A stretch of 47,034 nucleotides of DNA. It comes from SAR202 cluster bacterium bin16 (GTDB taxonomy: Bacteria > Chloroflexota > Dehalococcoidia > Lucifugimonadales > Australimonadaceae). A program made the position numbers and the translations under genes. Positions 1-6,277 of the stretch are shown here, in pieces; the stretch's first letter is position 1; each line of letters begins with the position of its first letter. The notes beneath the pieces were generated by a model. The model was not told the DNA's origin. It saw nothing but the letters and a program-made list of their open reading frames with translations, and ran no database searches. The stretch is from assembly GCA_002238425.1 (NCBI GenBank), contig MPMJ01000024.1:1-47034 (forward strand), read 5' to 3'.

Positions 1-84
1 CGCCCTATCGGGACCAAAGGGGGTGTTTGACCCGTCATCTACGACCTGATACAAGTCCCCATCAGTCGTGCCCGGGGTGGCCTA

Positions 85-780
85 ATGACTGTGGCGACGA
101 CTGGCCTAATGACCCTGGCGAATGACACCGTGGTACCAGACCAAGACGCATGGAAATATGAAGCGTCCCGAATAGCCAGCATATTGAACAGCGACACGGA
201 CTCTTGCTGGAATGGGCGCATCCAGATGCCGAATGACCACGTGACTAGGCCGGTCAAGCTCCAAGCGTTCTTGACCAGCCTTAAGCCCCTGCTCGCCAAT
301 GAGGACCTCAAGTCCCTATTGGATCAGATGGAACAAGGTGGCCATCTGATGGTTGGGGACGCGCTGGCAGGACGAACGGAATTCCTCTCGAGGGTCATAA
401 AGAACTTCTGGGCTGCGGTTGCCGAGGTCAACCCCGCTGCGCATGCGGAGCCGCACACCACTGTTCTTTGGGGAAGCATTGGAGCCTCGGCAGGACACGC
501 CGCACTTACTCCCATACTCGTGACCAAACTCCAAAGCGATGACCCCTCTTTGACGCTCGCCGACTTCCGGTCTATGACACAGAGCACCACCGTTGCGGAC
601 TACCCTTTCTGGTTTACTGCCCCAGGGAGCCAGCGCCCCGCGGAGGACTACCCCAGCGCGAAGGGCGAGGCAACCACGTTTACCGGAGCTGCTGGGTATG
701 GCCGACTTGCTCGCCAGTTGGAAACGGAATGGCGCGCAGCCCTGCACTCGACTCCACGCAACAGGCCGGCAGTGGCTTAG
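85..780 (+). CDS. DGQHR-domain protein, C-terminal part
   Basis: 231-aa ORF that reads like the C-terminal half of DGQHR-domain proteins, a family linked to DndB and DNA phosphorothioation or modification islands. The resemblance is from memory of the family and rests on the segment ILNSDTDSCWNGRIQM (residues about 32-47), which matches the family stretch LN-x-D-x-DSP-x-x-GRI, and on a C-terminal helical region ending in G-x-G-x-L-x-x-x-L-E-x-EW. The DGQHR motif itself would lie upstream, outside the window. The same frame reads on to the left (GGV, stop, PVIYDLIQ), interrupted only by TGA at 28-30, so this may be a longer gene with a nonsense mutation or base error rather than one starting at ATG 85. 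The segment TGGCCTAATGAC occurs twice (around 78-90 and 101-113), each copy holding a possible ATG start. It converges on the methyltransferase operon. Family assignment moderate, start uncertain. Confidence 0.5.
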   Translation: MTVATTGLMTLANDTVVPDQDAWKYEASRIASILNSDTDSCWNGRIQMPNDHVTRPVKLQAFLTSLKPLLANEDLKSLLDQMEQGGHLMVGDALAGRTEFLSRVIKNFWAAVAEVNPAAHAEPHTTVLWGSIGASAGHAALTPILVTKLQSDDPSLTLADFRSMTQSTTVADYPFWFTAPGSQRPAEDYPSAKGEATTFTGAAGYGRLARQLETEWRAALHSTPRNRPAVA

Positions 781-840
781 AAGGGATAACCCTTGCACTT
801 ACTGAGGGGCCGTGCTTCCTACGAGGACGCGGCCCTTCGC

Positions 841-1032
841 TTACTCAGTGCCCGGCGGGAAGCGGAACTCCAAGATGTCCAGGCAAGCCAATGCATGCTG
901 GAGTTCTGCTATCGAGCCTTCTGCATTGCCAATAATCTCACCGTCGGGAGCAATGATGGCGTTACCATCAAGGTCATCGATTGTCCCCGCAACGATGCGG
1001 CGTATGTCGGTGAAGTAAGCAGTGCTGTCCAC
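841..1032 (-). CDS. 63-aa hypothetical protein downstream of DNA methyltransferase
   Basis: Small acidic protein of 63 aa with no family I recognise. It starts at GTG 1032 behind a good Shine-Dalgarno (GGGGAGAGG about 7 nt upstream on the minus strand) and begins 24 bp after the methyltransferase stop, so the two look co-transcribed. The middle reads DGNAIIAPDGEIIGNAEG, a Gly/Asn/Asp turn-rich stretch, followed by an amphipathic segment AELQHALACLDILEF. No signal peptide or membrane segment. Because it follows a methyltransferase in a small modification cassette, it could be an accessory or inhibitor of that enzyme, but that is inference from position only. Confidence 0.5.
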   Translation of the reverse strand: MDSTAYFTDIRRIVAGTIDDLDGNAIIAPDGEIIGNAEGSIAELQHALACLDILEFRFPPGTE

Positions 1033-1056
1033 GTCGTCCTCTCCCCGTTACTGGAT

Positions 1057-2085
1057 TCAGAGCCTGCTCGCCGAGAACTTACGTTCATCCTCGTCAGGGC
1101 GGAGTTTCCTGAAGATGAACAGGTGCTCGTGCATGGTGTCCAAGAAGTTCCTCAGGAACCACGGACGCCAGCGCGTACGGGCTGTCTGAACATTGTGCTG
1201 CAATTTGATGACGTCCTCTTTCAGGATGAACCCGGCCTGGAGGAACGCGCCCAGCGTCCGGTAGGCCATGGGCACGTAGTGGGCGTACTTGTGGGTATCG
1301 CCTATCAGGATGCCCGCGTAGCCGCCGGGCTTGAGTACTCTCAGGCTCTCCGCTGCAACCGCAGCCATCCCATCGAAGAAGTCGTTGAGAGTGTGCACCT
1401 GTGACAGGTCACCCTCGATAGGAGCGGCCTTGGAGTACGGGATGATGTTTGCGTATGGCGGGTGCGTCGCTATCAAGTCGATGCTGTCCGACGGGATGGC
1501 GTCAAGGCGACGGGCGTCCCCCTGAAACAACTTGATTTCGGGAAGCGGTTCGCTCAACAGGTCGTCCATCGGAGTTGGGAGATCGAAATTCAGCCGGTCC
1601 ATAGCGAGCATGAGCGAATCGCGGTTGATGTCCACGCCTATGGCGCGGCGCCCCAGCAGCTTGCACTCTACGAGCGTTGTGCCGCCACCGACCATCTGGT
1701 CGAGCACCGTATCGCCCGGCTCGCTGTACTTGAGAATGAGGTTCCTCGGTACCCAAGGAGACCAGTTCCCACGGTAACTCGCCTTGTGGGTAGCCCAGTT
1801 GCCTCGGTCAGGGAATGACCAGACAGTTGACTGCTGTTCTTCGTCCTGCCCTGGGCCAAACGTCTTGACGCGCCGATGCCCCTCAAGCCGAATGTCCTTA
1901 CCCTCGACGACGACCGTCTCATACGCCTTGGCATACTTGGCGTAGCTAGCCCAAGTGGCCTCCTTCATTTTGCGGAGGCCCTTCGTTGGCGTGCGGCTAC
2001 GACCATTCGATGATGGTGAGGTCGCTACATACGGGACTACGGTGTCGGAAAGTCCCTTAGCACTTGGCTTCTGTGCGCGTGGCAA
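1057..2085 (-). CDS. site-specific DNA methyltransferase (amino-MTase)
   Basis: 342-aa DNA amino-methyltransferase (N4-cytosine or N6-adenine), probably of the PF01555 type. SAM-binding motif I is VLDQMVGGGTTLVE (residues about 127-140), followed by RRAIGVDIN (motif II) and the catalytic motif IV ATHPPYANI (206-214). Motif IV has His in front of PPY instead of the common Asp, Asn or Ser, a variant of the D/N/S-PP-Y/F consensus. Motif I precedes IV, and a region like motif X (NWATHKASYRGNWSPW) lies before motif I. The start is TTG 2085, chosen because GAGAGGAG sits about 6 nt upstream. It is preceded by a strong promoter with a palindromic operator and by an HTH gene, and followed by a 63-aa gene. 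No restriction nuclease is visible next to it, so it is solitary or belongs to an atypical modification system. Confidence 0.88.
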   Translation of the reverse strand: MPRAQKPSAKGLSDTVVPYVATSPSSNGRSRTPTKGLRKMKEATWASYAKYAKAYETVVVEGKDIRLEGHRRVKTFGPGQDEEQQSTVWSFPDRGNWATHKASYRGNWSPWVPRNLILKYSEPGDTVLDQMVGGGTTLVECKLLGRRAIGVDINRDSLMLAMDRLNFDLPTPMDDLLSEPLPEIKLFQGDARRLDAIPSDSIDLIATHPPYANIIPYSKAAPIEGDLSQVHTLNDFFDGMAAVAAESLRVLKPGGYAGILIGDTHKYAHYVPMAYRTLGAFLQAGFILKEDVIKLQHNVQTARTRWRPWFLRNFLDTMHEHLFIFRKLRPDEDERKFSASRL

Positions 2086-2120
2086 GCGGGTCTCCTCTCA
2101 TGTGTAGGCGTCACTTCATA

Positions 2121-2149
2121 AATATAAGCGGTATCGCTTATATTGTCAA
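2121..2149 (-). promoter_or_regulatory. strong sigma-70 promoter of the methyltransferase with overlapping palindromic operator
   Basis: On the minus strand the sequence holds TTGACA (2149-2144), a 17-nt spacer and TATATT (2126-2121), about 36 nt before the TTG start. A perfect inverted repeat, AATATAAGCG / CGCTTATATT with loop GTAT, covers 2121-2144. It spans the whole -10 box, the spacer and the first base of the -35 box. It is AT-rich in a GC-rich region and sits directly after the stop of the upstream HTH gene. A dimeric repressor bound here would block RNA polymerase; the neighbouring HTH protein is the obvious candidate (inference). Confidence 0.75.
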
Positions 2150-2355
2150 CCCTCCTTTGGCCGACCTGGGGGAGGAGGGGATTGCCTGTACTTATCGACC
2201 GCCGCACGGGAGGTGACATAGTTGCGGCCAATCTTCCTGCCCCACAGATTGCCGGTAGCCACGAGGTGTCGAAGATGGGACAGGGAGTAGCCGGAGAGTT
2301 CAGATGCCTCCCGCAGGGAGATCAAGTCGCCAGGGTCTGACTGTATCTCCGCCAT
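2146..2355 (-). CDS. excisionase/MerR-type HTH DNA-binding protein
   Basis: 69-aa protein consisting almost only of a winged helix-turn-helix of the excisionase/HTH_17 type: LISLREASELSGYS (11-24) forms the first helices, SLSHLRHLVATGNL (24-37) the recognition helix and turn, and WGRKIGRNYVTSRAAVDKY (38-56) the wing and final helix. The tail is Pro-rich. ATG 2355 has no Shine-Dalgarno, but a perfect TATAAT lies only 8 nt upstream (2369-2364), so the mRNA is probably leaderless. The stop codon overlaps the -35 box of the methyltransferase promoter. It may be a regulator of the methyltransferase, comparable in position to control proteins of restriction-modification systems, although those have a different (Xre-type) fold. 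Confidence 0.75.
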   Translation of the reverse strand: MAEIQSDPGDLISLREASELSGYSLSHLRHLVATGNLWGRKIGRNYVTSRAAVDKYRQSPPPPGRPKEG

Positions 2356-2363
2356 CGGCGTGG

Positions 2364-2369
2364 ATTATA
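2364..2369 (-). promoter_or_regulatory. TATAAT -10 box, leaderless HTH transcript
   Basis: Perfect minus-strand TATAAT ending 8 nt before the HTH ATG, so transcription would begin at or within a base or two of the start codon. The -35 region 17 nt upstream (TGCATC) is poor. The site lies next to short inverted repeats (TGCACCTCA at 2389-2397 with TGAGGTGCA at 2434-2442, and CCCCGAT at 2383-2389 with ATCGGGG at 2402-2408) in the divergent intergenic region. Confidence 0.5.
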
Positions 2370-2446
2370 GACACCCCCCCTGCCCCGATGCACCTCACAG
2401 AATCGGGGTAAACTAGGCAGGTAGACCCAACGATGAGGTGCACGGC

Positions 2447-2632
2447 ATGGATTGTCTCAAACACGGCGAAGCGAATAGCCACAACCGAGACCCTTTGGAA
2501 CCTTTAATGACTCGTCTCCCCGATAACCAAGGGGGAGCAGGCCGACACAAGTGTCCTTACTGCGCATACGAGGAAGGTTATCGTCAAGCGATAGCAGACG
2601 CTGAGTCTGCTATCGCTAAACTCCACAACTGA
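2447..2632 (+). CDS. small CxxC protein, likely zinc-binding
   Basis: 61-aa protein from ATG 2447, preferred over GTG 2438 because GAGG lies 8 nt upstream of the ATG. It contains the block RLPDNQGGAGRHKCPYCAYE (residues 23-42), which resembles a short segment found in proteins of accessory and defence regions. C36 and C39 form CxxC, and C3 and H6 could complete a zinc site. The C-terminal helix is EEGYRQAIADAESAIAKL. It is divergent from the HTH/methyltransferase operon and is flanked by direct repeats. The last 50 bases of the gene fold into a 13-bp hairpin. Function unknown; a nucleic-acid-binding helper of the modification cassette is plausible. Confidence 0.55.
   Translation: MDCLKHGEANSHNRDPLEPLMTRLPDNQGGAGRHKCPYCAYEEGYRQAIADAESAIAKLHN
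2587..2617 (+). terminator. 13-bp perfect stem-loop at the 3' end of the CxxC gene
   Basis: AGCGATAGCAGAC (2587-2599), loop GCTGA, GTCTGCTATCGCT (2605-2617). The stem lies inside the last codons of the ORF and ends 15 bp before its stop codon. No T-run follows, so Rho-independent termination is uncertain; it could instead stabilise the transcript or be a protein-binding site. Confidence 0.4.
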
Positions 2633-2671
2633 CAATAGACACCCCCACCCGCCCCCGATAGCCTCATACCC

Positions 2672-3124
2672 ATGCGCGCGCTGAAGCTCAGACTAGCACG
2701 GTGGATGGTGGCGACGGTCATCCCCGCCGTGTTCCGTCGCGTGAACGCGACCATCGCGCGAGTCGTGCGCTCGCCGCTGCACCCGCTGCTCGGCCCGCGT
2801 TTCATCGTGATCCGCTGCGAGGGACGGCGCTCCGGCAGGACGTACCTCGTTCCCGTACTGTCCCGGCGCTCCGGCGGCGGGGAGCTCCGCATACTGACGA
2901 GCGCTCGGGCTCTCTGGTGGCGCAACGTCGAAAGCGGCGCTCCGGCGACGGTCTACTACCGGGGCCGCGAGCGCGACGCGCGCATCGACGTCGTGCGCGG
3001 CGTCGACGCCCCGTCGGAGGTCGAGCGCGCGCTGGCGTCGCGGGGTGTGGTCGCGCGGACGCTGGTGGCGCTGCCGGCGTCGGAGTCGGTGCTGCTTCGC
3101 GTGTGGCTGTCGCCGGACGTGTGA
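2672..3124 (+). CDS. deazaflavin (F420)-dependent nitroreductase family protein
   Basis: 150-aa split beta-barrel protein of the DDN/F420 nitroreductase family. The signature strand-turn-strand FIVIRCEGRRSGRTYLVPVL (residues about 45-64) matches the family pattern hydrophobic-T/E-x-GR-x-SG-x-x-R, followed by LRILTSARALWWRNVESGAP (the family's SxGG..PxWYxNLxAxP region) and VYYRGRERDARI. The N-terminus is basic and amphipathic (MRALKLRLARWMVATVIPAV), possibly membrane-associated. Members use F420H2 for reduction or bind other lipophilic substrates. F420 use is known in Chloroflexota, but no F420 biosynthesis gene is in the window. No clear ribosome-binding site; the second copy of the flanking direct repeat lies immediately upstream. 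Confidence 0.75.
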   Translation: MRALKLRLARWMVATVIPAVFRRVNATIARVVRSPLHPLLGPRFIVIRCEGRRSGRTYLVPVLSRRSGGGELRILTSARALWWRNVESGAPATVYYRGRERDARIDVVRGVDAPSEVERALASRGVVARTLVALPASESVLLRVWLSPDV

Positions 3125-3195
3125 CACGCGCTACTTGGAGGGTGTCGGTGGGGGCGCTACACTGGCGGTGGCGGGTCACGCCGTCGGAGGACGAT

Positions 3196-3489
3196 ATGGG
3201 CAGGGATATCGAGTTTCCCCGAGAGTACGAAGACGCGATCGCTTCGCTCGACTGGGAGCAGATGCGCGTCGACCTCGAACAGTTCGAGCGGGACAGCCGC
3301 TATCTGGCGTCCATCGTTCCGGAATTGCGCGAACAGCACCCGGACTGTTGGGTCGCGGTGTATCACGAGCAGATCGTTGGCTTCGACCCCGATCTCAAGG
3401 AATTGCTGGCGCGGTTGAACGCCCAGGGGCTCAAACAGAATCTTGCCATCAGGTATGTCTCAAGAGAACCTGTACTGCTGATCGTGTAG
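3196..3489 (+). CDS. DUF5678-like protein
   Basis: 97-aa protein. ATG 3196 has GGAGG 5 nt upstream. The C-terminal half (about residues 36-97) has the DUF5678 pattern: ELREQHPDCWVAVYHEQIVG, then DPDLKELLARLNAQGLKQN and a final strand reading REPVLLIV. The N-terminal half is acidic and helical. The stop codon is separated by one base from the GTG start of the retropepsin gene, so the two are translationally coupled. From memory, such small proteins often precede aspartyl-protease-like proteins. Biochemical role unknown. Confidence 0.7.
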   Translation: MGRDIEFPREYEDAIASLDWEQMRVDLEQFERDSRYLASIVPELREQHPDCWVAVYHEQIVGFDPDLKELLARLNAQGLKQNLAIRYVSREPVLLIV

Positions 3490-3490
3490 C

Positions 3491-3925
3491 GTGGCGATAG
3501 AAGGATACTTCGATTCAAGCGGCGAACCCGCACCATACGTCGGGGGCAGCGTCTATCTTCCACGGCTCGGCGTCGGAAACAGAGTGGAATTCCTCCTCGA
3601 CACGGGAGCGGACGCTACGACCCTGCATCCCGTCGATGCGCACAAGCTGGGAATCGATGGCAGCGCCCTTGGTCCGGCATCATTCCAGACGAGTGGGGTC
3701 GGGGGCCAAGCACGCTACACGCCGGAGTACGCCATCGTCTCCTTCTACGATAAAGACGCAGAGGACTGGCGCAGCTTCCGCATACAGGTCTACATCCCTT
3801 CCCCTGAGAACGAGCACTCAGCCGGAAGTCTCCCGTCGCTGCTTGGGCGCGACATCCTCAATCGCTGCCATTGCACGCTCGATGCCGCCGAGAACCATGT
3901 CGTTCTCGAACCTCGGCGCACTTAA
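3491..3925 (+). CDS. retropepsin-like aspartic protease
   Basis: 144-aa single-domain protease of the retroviral-type aspartyl fold. Catalytic motif LLDTGADATTL (residues about 35-45), hydrophobic strand FRIQVYIPS, and the C-terminal LPSLLGRDILNR (about 114-125), the hydrophobic-hydrophobic-G-x-D/N motif that closes the active site. One DTGA per chain means it must dimerise. No signal peptide, so cytoplasmic. GTG start one base after the DUF5678-like stop. Bacterial members are little studied; a role in turnover of a partner protein, perhaps the DUF5678-like product, is speculation. Confidence 0.82.
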   Translation: MAIEGYFDSSGEPAPYVGGSVYLPRLGVGNRVEFLLDTGADATTLHPVDAHKLGIDGSALGPASFQTSGVGGQARYTPEYAIVSFYDKDAEDWRSFRIQVYIPSPENEHSAGSLPSLLGRDILNRCHCTLDAAENHVVLEPRRT

Positions 3926-4322
3926 GCTCCGAGGGGATCTGACACGCGCCGCTTACGCGGTCGCCCTTGCGGGCGGTACGCTGGTTGATGCAAGGGGTGT
4001 CCCTCGTGGGGCTCCCTCGCCGCAGGAGCGGCGTGTTACAGAATGTTGCAGATTGTTCCACCTGCGGCAGGAACATCAGCGCGATTCACTCGTAGCACCG
4101 TCTTCCACAGGAGTACGAGCGGTGTCACAAACCGCCACGCACATGCACAATCGCATATGAGCAGGGGCTTAGCTCCGGCTTGAGGTGTAACAGGCCATCA
4201 CGCCCGCCTTGCCTGTTCACTTTCAGAACGCGGCGGGTATGCGCTTACGCGCATGCCTGGACTCCCGCCTTCGCGGGAGTGCCGGAGAAGGCGCGAATCG
4301 ACGGCCGACGTGTGACAGGCGC
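3926..4322. other. non-coding stretch with REP-like hairpin
   Basis: About 400 bp without a supported gene between the protease and the convergent dehydrogenase. It holds a weak inverted repeat TGTTCC/GGAACA (4054-4075) and a REP-type hairpin at 4261-4280. Short ORFs here have no recognisable protein character. Confidence 0.5.
4261..4280. repeat. REP-like hairpin of the ATTCCCGC...GCGGGAAT family
   Basis: ACTCCCGC-CTTC-GCGGGAGT, perfect 8-bp stem preceded by TGG, the same core layout as the hairpins at 24326-24345 and 42079-42099. This kind of short GC-rich intergenic palindrome is dispersed in many bacterial genomes. Confidence 0.6.
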
Positions 4323-5099
4323 CTACCGGCTCGGGGGAGGGGACGAGAAAGCGACGCCGCCTGCGAGCGAGCCACCGTCGACCAGCAGGTCCGCCGCCGC
4401 AATGAAGTCGGCTTCGTCGGATGCGAGGAAGACGACTGCCTTCGCGATGTCCGGCGGCATGCCCTGGCGTCCCACGAGGTTCGACACGCCGCGGCCCTCC
4501 GACGGCAGTTCCTCCTGTCCCACGGGCGAGCCGATGCGGTTGGGCGTCAGCGAGTTCACCCGGACGCCGAACTGCGCGAACTGGATGGCGAGCGAGCGGG
4601 TGAGGTTCAACACGCCGCCCTTCGCCGCCGAGTAAGCCGTCGCGTCGGCGCGGCCCCGGTGGCCGGACGTGGAGGCGATGTTGATGATCTTGCCGCCGCG
4701 CCCCTGGTCGCGCATCTGCCGTCCCGCGTACTTGCACGTCAGGAACACGCTCTTGAGCGTCACGTCGATGATGCGGTCCCACTCATCCTCGGGCAGGTCG
4801 AGCGCGGGGGTGTGGTCGGTGATCGCCGCGTTGTTCACGAGGATGTCGACGCCACCGAACGCCTCGACGGTCGCACTCACCATGTGCTGCACGTCCTCGC
4901 TCGACGATACGTCGGCCTGGACCGCGATGGCGCAGCCGGGGTTGTCGGCGTTGATGGCGTCGGCGACAGCCTGCGCCGCCTCGAGGCGCACGTCGACGAG
5001 CGCGACCTTCGCGCCCTCCCCAACGAAGTGGTGGCCCACCGACTCGCCGATGTTCCTTCCTGCGCCCGTAACGATAGCTACCTGGTTCTCCAGTCTCAT
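4323..5099 (-). CDS. short-chain dehydrogenase/reductase
   Basis: 258-aa classical SDR, NAD(P)-dependent oxidoreductase acting on an unknown alcohol/ketone. Cofactor motif TGAGRNIG (11-18), acidic D36 after beta-2 (ALVDVR) suggesting NAD preference, NNA at 89-91, catalytic S143-Y156-K160 in INIASTSG...YSAAK, and the C-terminal VDGG. ATG 5099 has AGGAG about 7 nt upstream; a longer frame to 5204 reads into the upstream ABC gene and is not used. It is the last gene of the minus-strand run after the ABC ATPase (20 bp gap), so it probably metabolises the imported compound. Confidence 0.92.
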   Translation of the reverse strand: MRLENQVAIVTGAGRNIGESVGHHFVGEGAKVALVDVRLEAAQAVADAINADNPGCAIAVQADVSSSEDVQHMVSATVEAFGGVDILVNNAAITDHTPALDLPEDEWDRIIDVTLKSVFLTCKYAGRQMRDQGRGGKIINIASTSGHRGRADATAYSAAKGGVLNLTRSLAIQFAQFGVRVNSLTPNRIGSPVGQEELPSEGRGVSNLVGRQGMPPDIAKAVVFLASDEADFIAAADLLVDGGSLAGGVAFSSPPPSR

Positions 5100-5118
5100 G
5101 CGTTTGCTCCTGTTGGGG

Positions 5119-6264
5119 TTAGCCCGCCTGCTCCGCCGCCGCGACGGCCACGCCGACCGGCACGACCCGGGAGGCCGATACCTTGAACGATAGCGCAATC
5201 GCATCGCCCTCGCTCACCGATTCGCCCGGATGGACGTCCGCCTTCACGAGCGCTCCGCCCACTTCCACCTGGCAGTCGAGCGTGTTGCCGAGATACACGA
5301 CGCTCTGCACCTTGCCGGAGAGCACGTTGACGTCGTCACCGGCGGGTGGGGCGCCCGTGTGCAGCATCACGTTCTCCGGCCGCACGGCCACGGCAACCCG
5401 CGTCCCCTTGCTCACCGCCTCTGCCGTCGTGCAGCGCAGCACGCCGTGCTCCGTTTCCACGCCGGTCACGCCACCCGTCCCCACGGTATCCATGGCGGTG
5501 CCCTCGAAGAAGTTGGCCGAGCCGATGAACTCCGCCGCGAACCGGTTGCGCGGCGCCTCGTAGATCTCGCGCGGCGGGCCGTACTGCACGAGGCGTCCAC
5601 TGTCCATCACCGCCACCTGGTCGGAGAGCGTCAGTGCCTCCAGCTGGTCGTGCGTCACGAACAGTGTCGTGATGCCGAGCGTGGAGGTGAGCTGCTTCAG
5701 CTCCATGCGCATCTCCTCGCGCAGCTTGGCGTCCAGGTTGCTGAGGGGTTCGTCGAGCAGGAGCGCCTTCGGCTCGTTCACGAGCGCTCTCGCCAGCGCG
5801 AGCCGCTGCTGCTGGCCGCCGCTCAACTGCGGCGCGGGGCGCTTCTCCAGGCCGTCCAGGTGGACGAGCGCGAGCGAGCGCATCACCCTGTCCCGGGTCT
5901 CCGCGTTCGAGAACTTCTGCGGCCCCTGCTTCAGGGGGAACGCCACGTTGTCGAAGACGTTCATGTGCGGCCATATCGCGTACGACTGGAAGACCATGCC
6001 CATCGGCCGCTTGTGCGGGGGCGTCCACATACCCCGGCTCGACGACACGAGGACCGCGTCCTCCAGCGTGATATCGCCGTCGTCCGGGCGCTCGAGCCCT
6101 GCGATGCAGCGAAGCGTCGTGGACTTGCCGCAGCCGGACGGGCCGAGCAGCGTGAAGAACGCGCCTGATTCGACGTCGAAGGAGACGTCGATGACCGCGT
6201 GTACCTCGCCCTGGTCCGTCTCGAACTGCTTGTACAGGTGGCTCACCTGAAGCGCTACGGTCAC
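5119..6264 (-). CDS. Fbp/Pot-type ABC transporter ATP-binding protein
   Basis: 381-aa ATPase energising the importer encoded just upstream. Walker A GPSGCGKST (41-49), Q-loop Q93, signature LSGGQQQR (147-154), Walker B ALLLDEP (167-173), H-loop H205. The C-terminal third (from about 240) is a TOBE-type regulatory domain. Length and sequence fit the FbpC/PotA/PhnT branch, which serves ferric iron, polyamine, thiosulfate or 2-aminoethylphosphonate importers; substrate cannot be assigned. 13 bp after the permease stop, same operon as the binding protein. Confidence 0.93.
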   Translation of the reverse strand: MTVALQVSHLYKQFETDQGEVHAVIDVSFDVESGAFFTLLGPSGCGKSTTLRCIAGLERPDDGDITLEDAVLVSSSRGMWTPPHKRPMGMVFQSYAIWPHMNVFDNVAFPLKQGPQKFSNAETRDRVMRSLALVHLDGLEKRPAPQLSGGQQQRLALARALVNEPKALLLDEPLSNLDAKLREEMRMELKQLTSTLGITTLFVTHDQLEALTLSDQVAVMDSGRLVQYGPPREIYEAPRNRFAAEFIGSANFFEGTAMDTVGTGGVTGVETEHGVLRCTTAEAVSKGTRVAVAVRPENVMLHTGAPPAGDDVNVLSGKVQSVVYLGNTLDCQVEVGGALVKADVHPGESVSEGDAIALSFKVSASRVVPVGVAVAAAEQAG

Positions 6265-6277
6265 GTTCGACCTCCCC

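Larger units (their letters stand above)
2367..2666. repeat. imperfect direct repeat flanking the CxxC mini-gene
   Basis: Two related 31-32 bp segments, 2367-2397 and 2635-2666, both run ATAGACACCCCC, C-rich stretch, GCCCC, GAT, CCTCA. They lie 268 bp apart and bracket the small CxxC-protein gene exactly, the second copy starting 3 bp after its stop codon. They could be duplicated promoter/terminator units or the scar of a small insertion. Confidence 0.5.

Noticed and set aside
5100-5204. N-terminal extension of the short-chain dehydrogenase
   Set aside because: Overlaps the ABC ATPase end, is Arg/Ser-rich, and a good ribosome-binding site lies at the internal ATG 5099.
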